A stretch of 64,000 bases of DNA from assembly GCA_036770365.1 (NCBI GenBank), contig DAIPJH010000006.1, forward strand, positions 62,001-126,000, given 5' to 3'. A model generated the notes under the pieces. It was given only the letters and a program-made list of their open reading frames with translations, searched no databases and was not told where the DNA came from. Position 1 is the stretch's first letter; the number at the start of each line of letters is the position of its first letter. Below, in pieces: positions 62,945-64,000 of the stretch. The position numbers were made by a program, and so were the translations under genes. This DNA comes from DAIPJH01 sp036770365. Lineage in GTDB: Bacteria; Pseudomonadota; Alphaproteobacteria; Rickettsiales; UBA998.

Positions 62945-64000
62945 CTAATTAACACCAAACACCAGCTTTCTCTTCTCATCCGCCGACAGGAAATCTGCAT
63001 CCTTGACACGACTCCACAGACTTTCACGACGCGGACTAAGTGCGCTGATAGACTCTGTATCCGCACTTAAGGTCAGACGGTGGTCAAACATGGGACATAA
63101 CCACCCATTGAGCGACGACAACGTATTGTCTAACATTGGCAAAATGGTCTGCTCCCATAACGCAAGCCGTGCTTCTGCCAAATTCGCATAAGTATTATCC
63201 CCTGTAATCCCCAAGAGTTGCGGCGGCACTCCAAATGCCAGCGCGATCTCACGCGCCGCAGCATTACGCGCTTCTAAAAAATCCATATCTTTCGGACTAA
63301 GGCTCATTTCACGCCAATCCAATCCACCTTCTAAGAGCAGTGGACGCCCCGCATTATGCGAGCCTGAGAATTGTTCATCGACTTGCGTTTTGATACGATA
63401 ATATTGATCTTCCGTGAGTTGACCACTACCGCCATCCCCCGCACGCACCACCAACGCACCACTTGGACGCGCACCATTTTGCAAGAGTGCCTGATTCCAT
63501 GCGGATGATTGATTATGCTGATCAATACTATAGGCAGCAGCCTCCACGGGCGATAACCCATACCAATCATCGTTCGGATGAAACTCTTTGATATGCAATA
63601 CTCGTGATACACCAGTAATGCTATCAACAGGAAAATCCGTGGCATTTTCTCCCACTTGATAACGATACGCTGCGGGAACACCACCTCGTCCTGCTAAAAT
63701 CGTCACACGGTCGGGGCGCAACAAATGCAATTCACGTGGAGCTTCCCCCATAGGCGATACTGCCTGAATATAAACATTTCCCGCGATCAAACGATAATGC
63801 GTCAATTTTTCAAAAAAACCTTTACCAGATTCTAGTGGTGACGGCTTAGCGATCAACGCAGCAAGAGGATGGCTGGCATCCACCACCCGCCCATCACCAT
63901 CGCGCACCAACACAGTAACACTTGCCAACCCCTTTGCGATCATCATCATCGCCGCATGGGCAACCACGTTACGCGTATAGGCTTCCTCAGCGAAACGGCG
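62945..64000 (-). CDS. HK97-type portal protein (phage/GTA), 5' end outside window
   Basis: The frame is open from 64000 to the stop at 62945, so the N-terminus lies to the right of the window. Visible are the portal N-terminal EAYTRNVVAHAAMMM region, LLRPDRVTILAGRGGVPAAY, FHPNDDWYGLSPVEAAAYSI, QNGARPSGALVVR and AFGVPPQLLGITGDNTYANL. It is a family-length HK97/GTA portal, which forms the DNA channel at the capsid vertex. With the protease and capsid it forms a leftward block. Confidence 0.9.
   Translation of the reverse strand, partial: RRFAEEAYTRNVVAHAAMMMIAKGLASVTVLVRDGDGRVVDASHPLAALIAKPSPLESGKGFFEKLTHYRLIAGNVYIQAVSPMGEAPRELHLLRPDRVTILAGRGGVPAAYRYQVGENATDFPVDSITGVSRVLHIKEFHPNDDWYGLSPVEAAAYSIDQHNQSSAWNQALLQNGARPSGALVVRAGDGGSGQLTEDQYYRIKTQVDEQFSGSHNAGRPLLLEGGLDWREMSLSPKDMDFLEARNAAAREIALAFGVPPQLLGITGDNTYANLAEARLALWEQTILPMLDNTLSSLNGWLCPMFDHRLTLSADTESISALSPRRESLWSRVKDADFLSADEKRKLVFGVN

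Noticed and set aside
60497..64000. Intact prophage
   Set aside because: Only portal, protease and capsid are visible, with a convergent host-like gene inside and mtgA/gapR beside them; no integrase, attachment site or lysis gene is seen, though the block continues to the right.

Overview
The window looks like chromosomal DNA of a free-living or host-associated alphaproteobacterium of moderate GC (my visual estimate is mid-40s %, not computed). Indicators are a flagellar fliL-fliM-DUF6468 block, flgF-flgG-flgA-flgH order, a GapR-type nucleoid protein, DUF2125 and DUF465 proteins, a PhaA/PhaB polyhydroxybutyrate pair, and dispersed HK97-type genes resembling gene transfer agent (GTA) remnants. 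I saw no rRNA, tRNA, CRISPR array or transposase gene.

Layout: 0-6.5 kb flagellar genes, diverging from a candidate sigma-54 promoter. 6.5-8.9 kb an accessory island of unknown proteins. 8.9-11.2 kb parC. 11.4-14.9 kb an unknown protein and a 926-residue nucleotide-enzyme fusion. 15-24.5 kb mixed housekeeping genes (KimA-like permease, DUF192 pair, folE, maf, phaA-phaB, cysteine desulfurase) with one RTX protein. 24.8-27.2 kb a GC-rich coiled-coil gene and a phage/GTA terminase. 27.2-31 kb a tandem pair of large paralogous unknown proteins. 31.2-36.4 kb ubiE, two curlin-repeat genes, a DUF1376 protein, cyaY, a short glutamine-synthetase-like gene and trxA. 36.6-38.2 kb another two-gene unknown operon. 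38.2-53.4 kb an oxidase-like membrane protein, an RTX protein, panC, zapE, ispH, ftsY, an MsbA-like ABC exporter, a DUF2125 protein and pabB. 53.7-59.3 kb a cluster of secreted RTX proteins led by an AlgE-type mannuronan C5-epimerase. 59.3-64 kb gapR, mtgA and a leftward capsid-protease-portal block.

The most interesting theme is a set of uncharacterised genes preceded by good matches to the PhoB box (two TGTCAT half-sites 11 bp apart, several with a -10 hexamer exactly 10 bp downstream). Five such sites precede genes at 6.6, 8.1 (leftward), 8.4, 31.0 (leftward) and 36.7 kb. Their products are not transporters or phosphatases. They include two paralogous families (6.6/8.4 kb and 27.2/29.1 kb), lack signal peptides, and many end in short arginine/lysine-rich tails. 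I infer a phosphate-starvation-responsive set of orphan, possibly exported, proteins. A second theme is a recurrent AT-rich motif, TTAAGTTAAACGACTATAG and variants, seen in five intergenic regions, with related 19-bp arms forming a perfect inverted repeat at 8.1 kb.

All assignments are from reading the sequence and from knowledge of the families; no database search was run.
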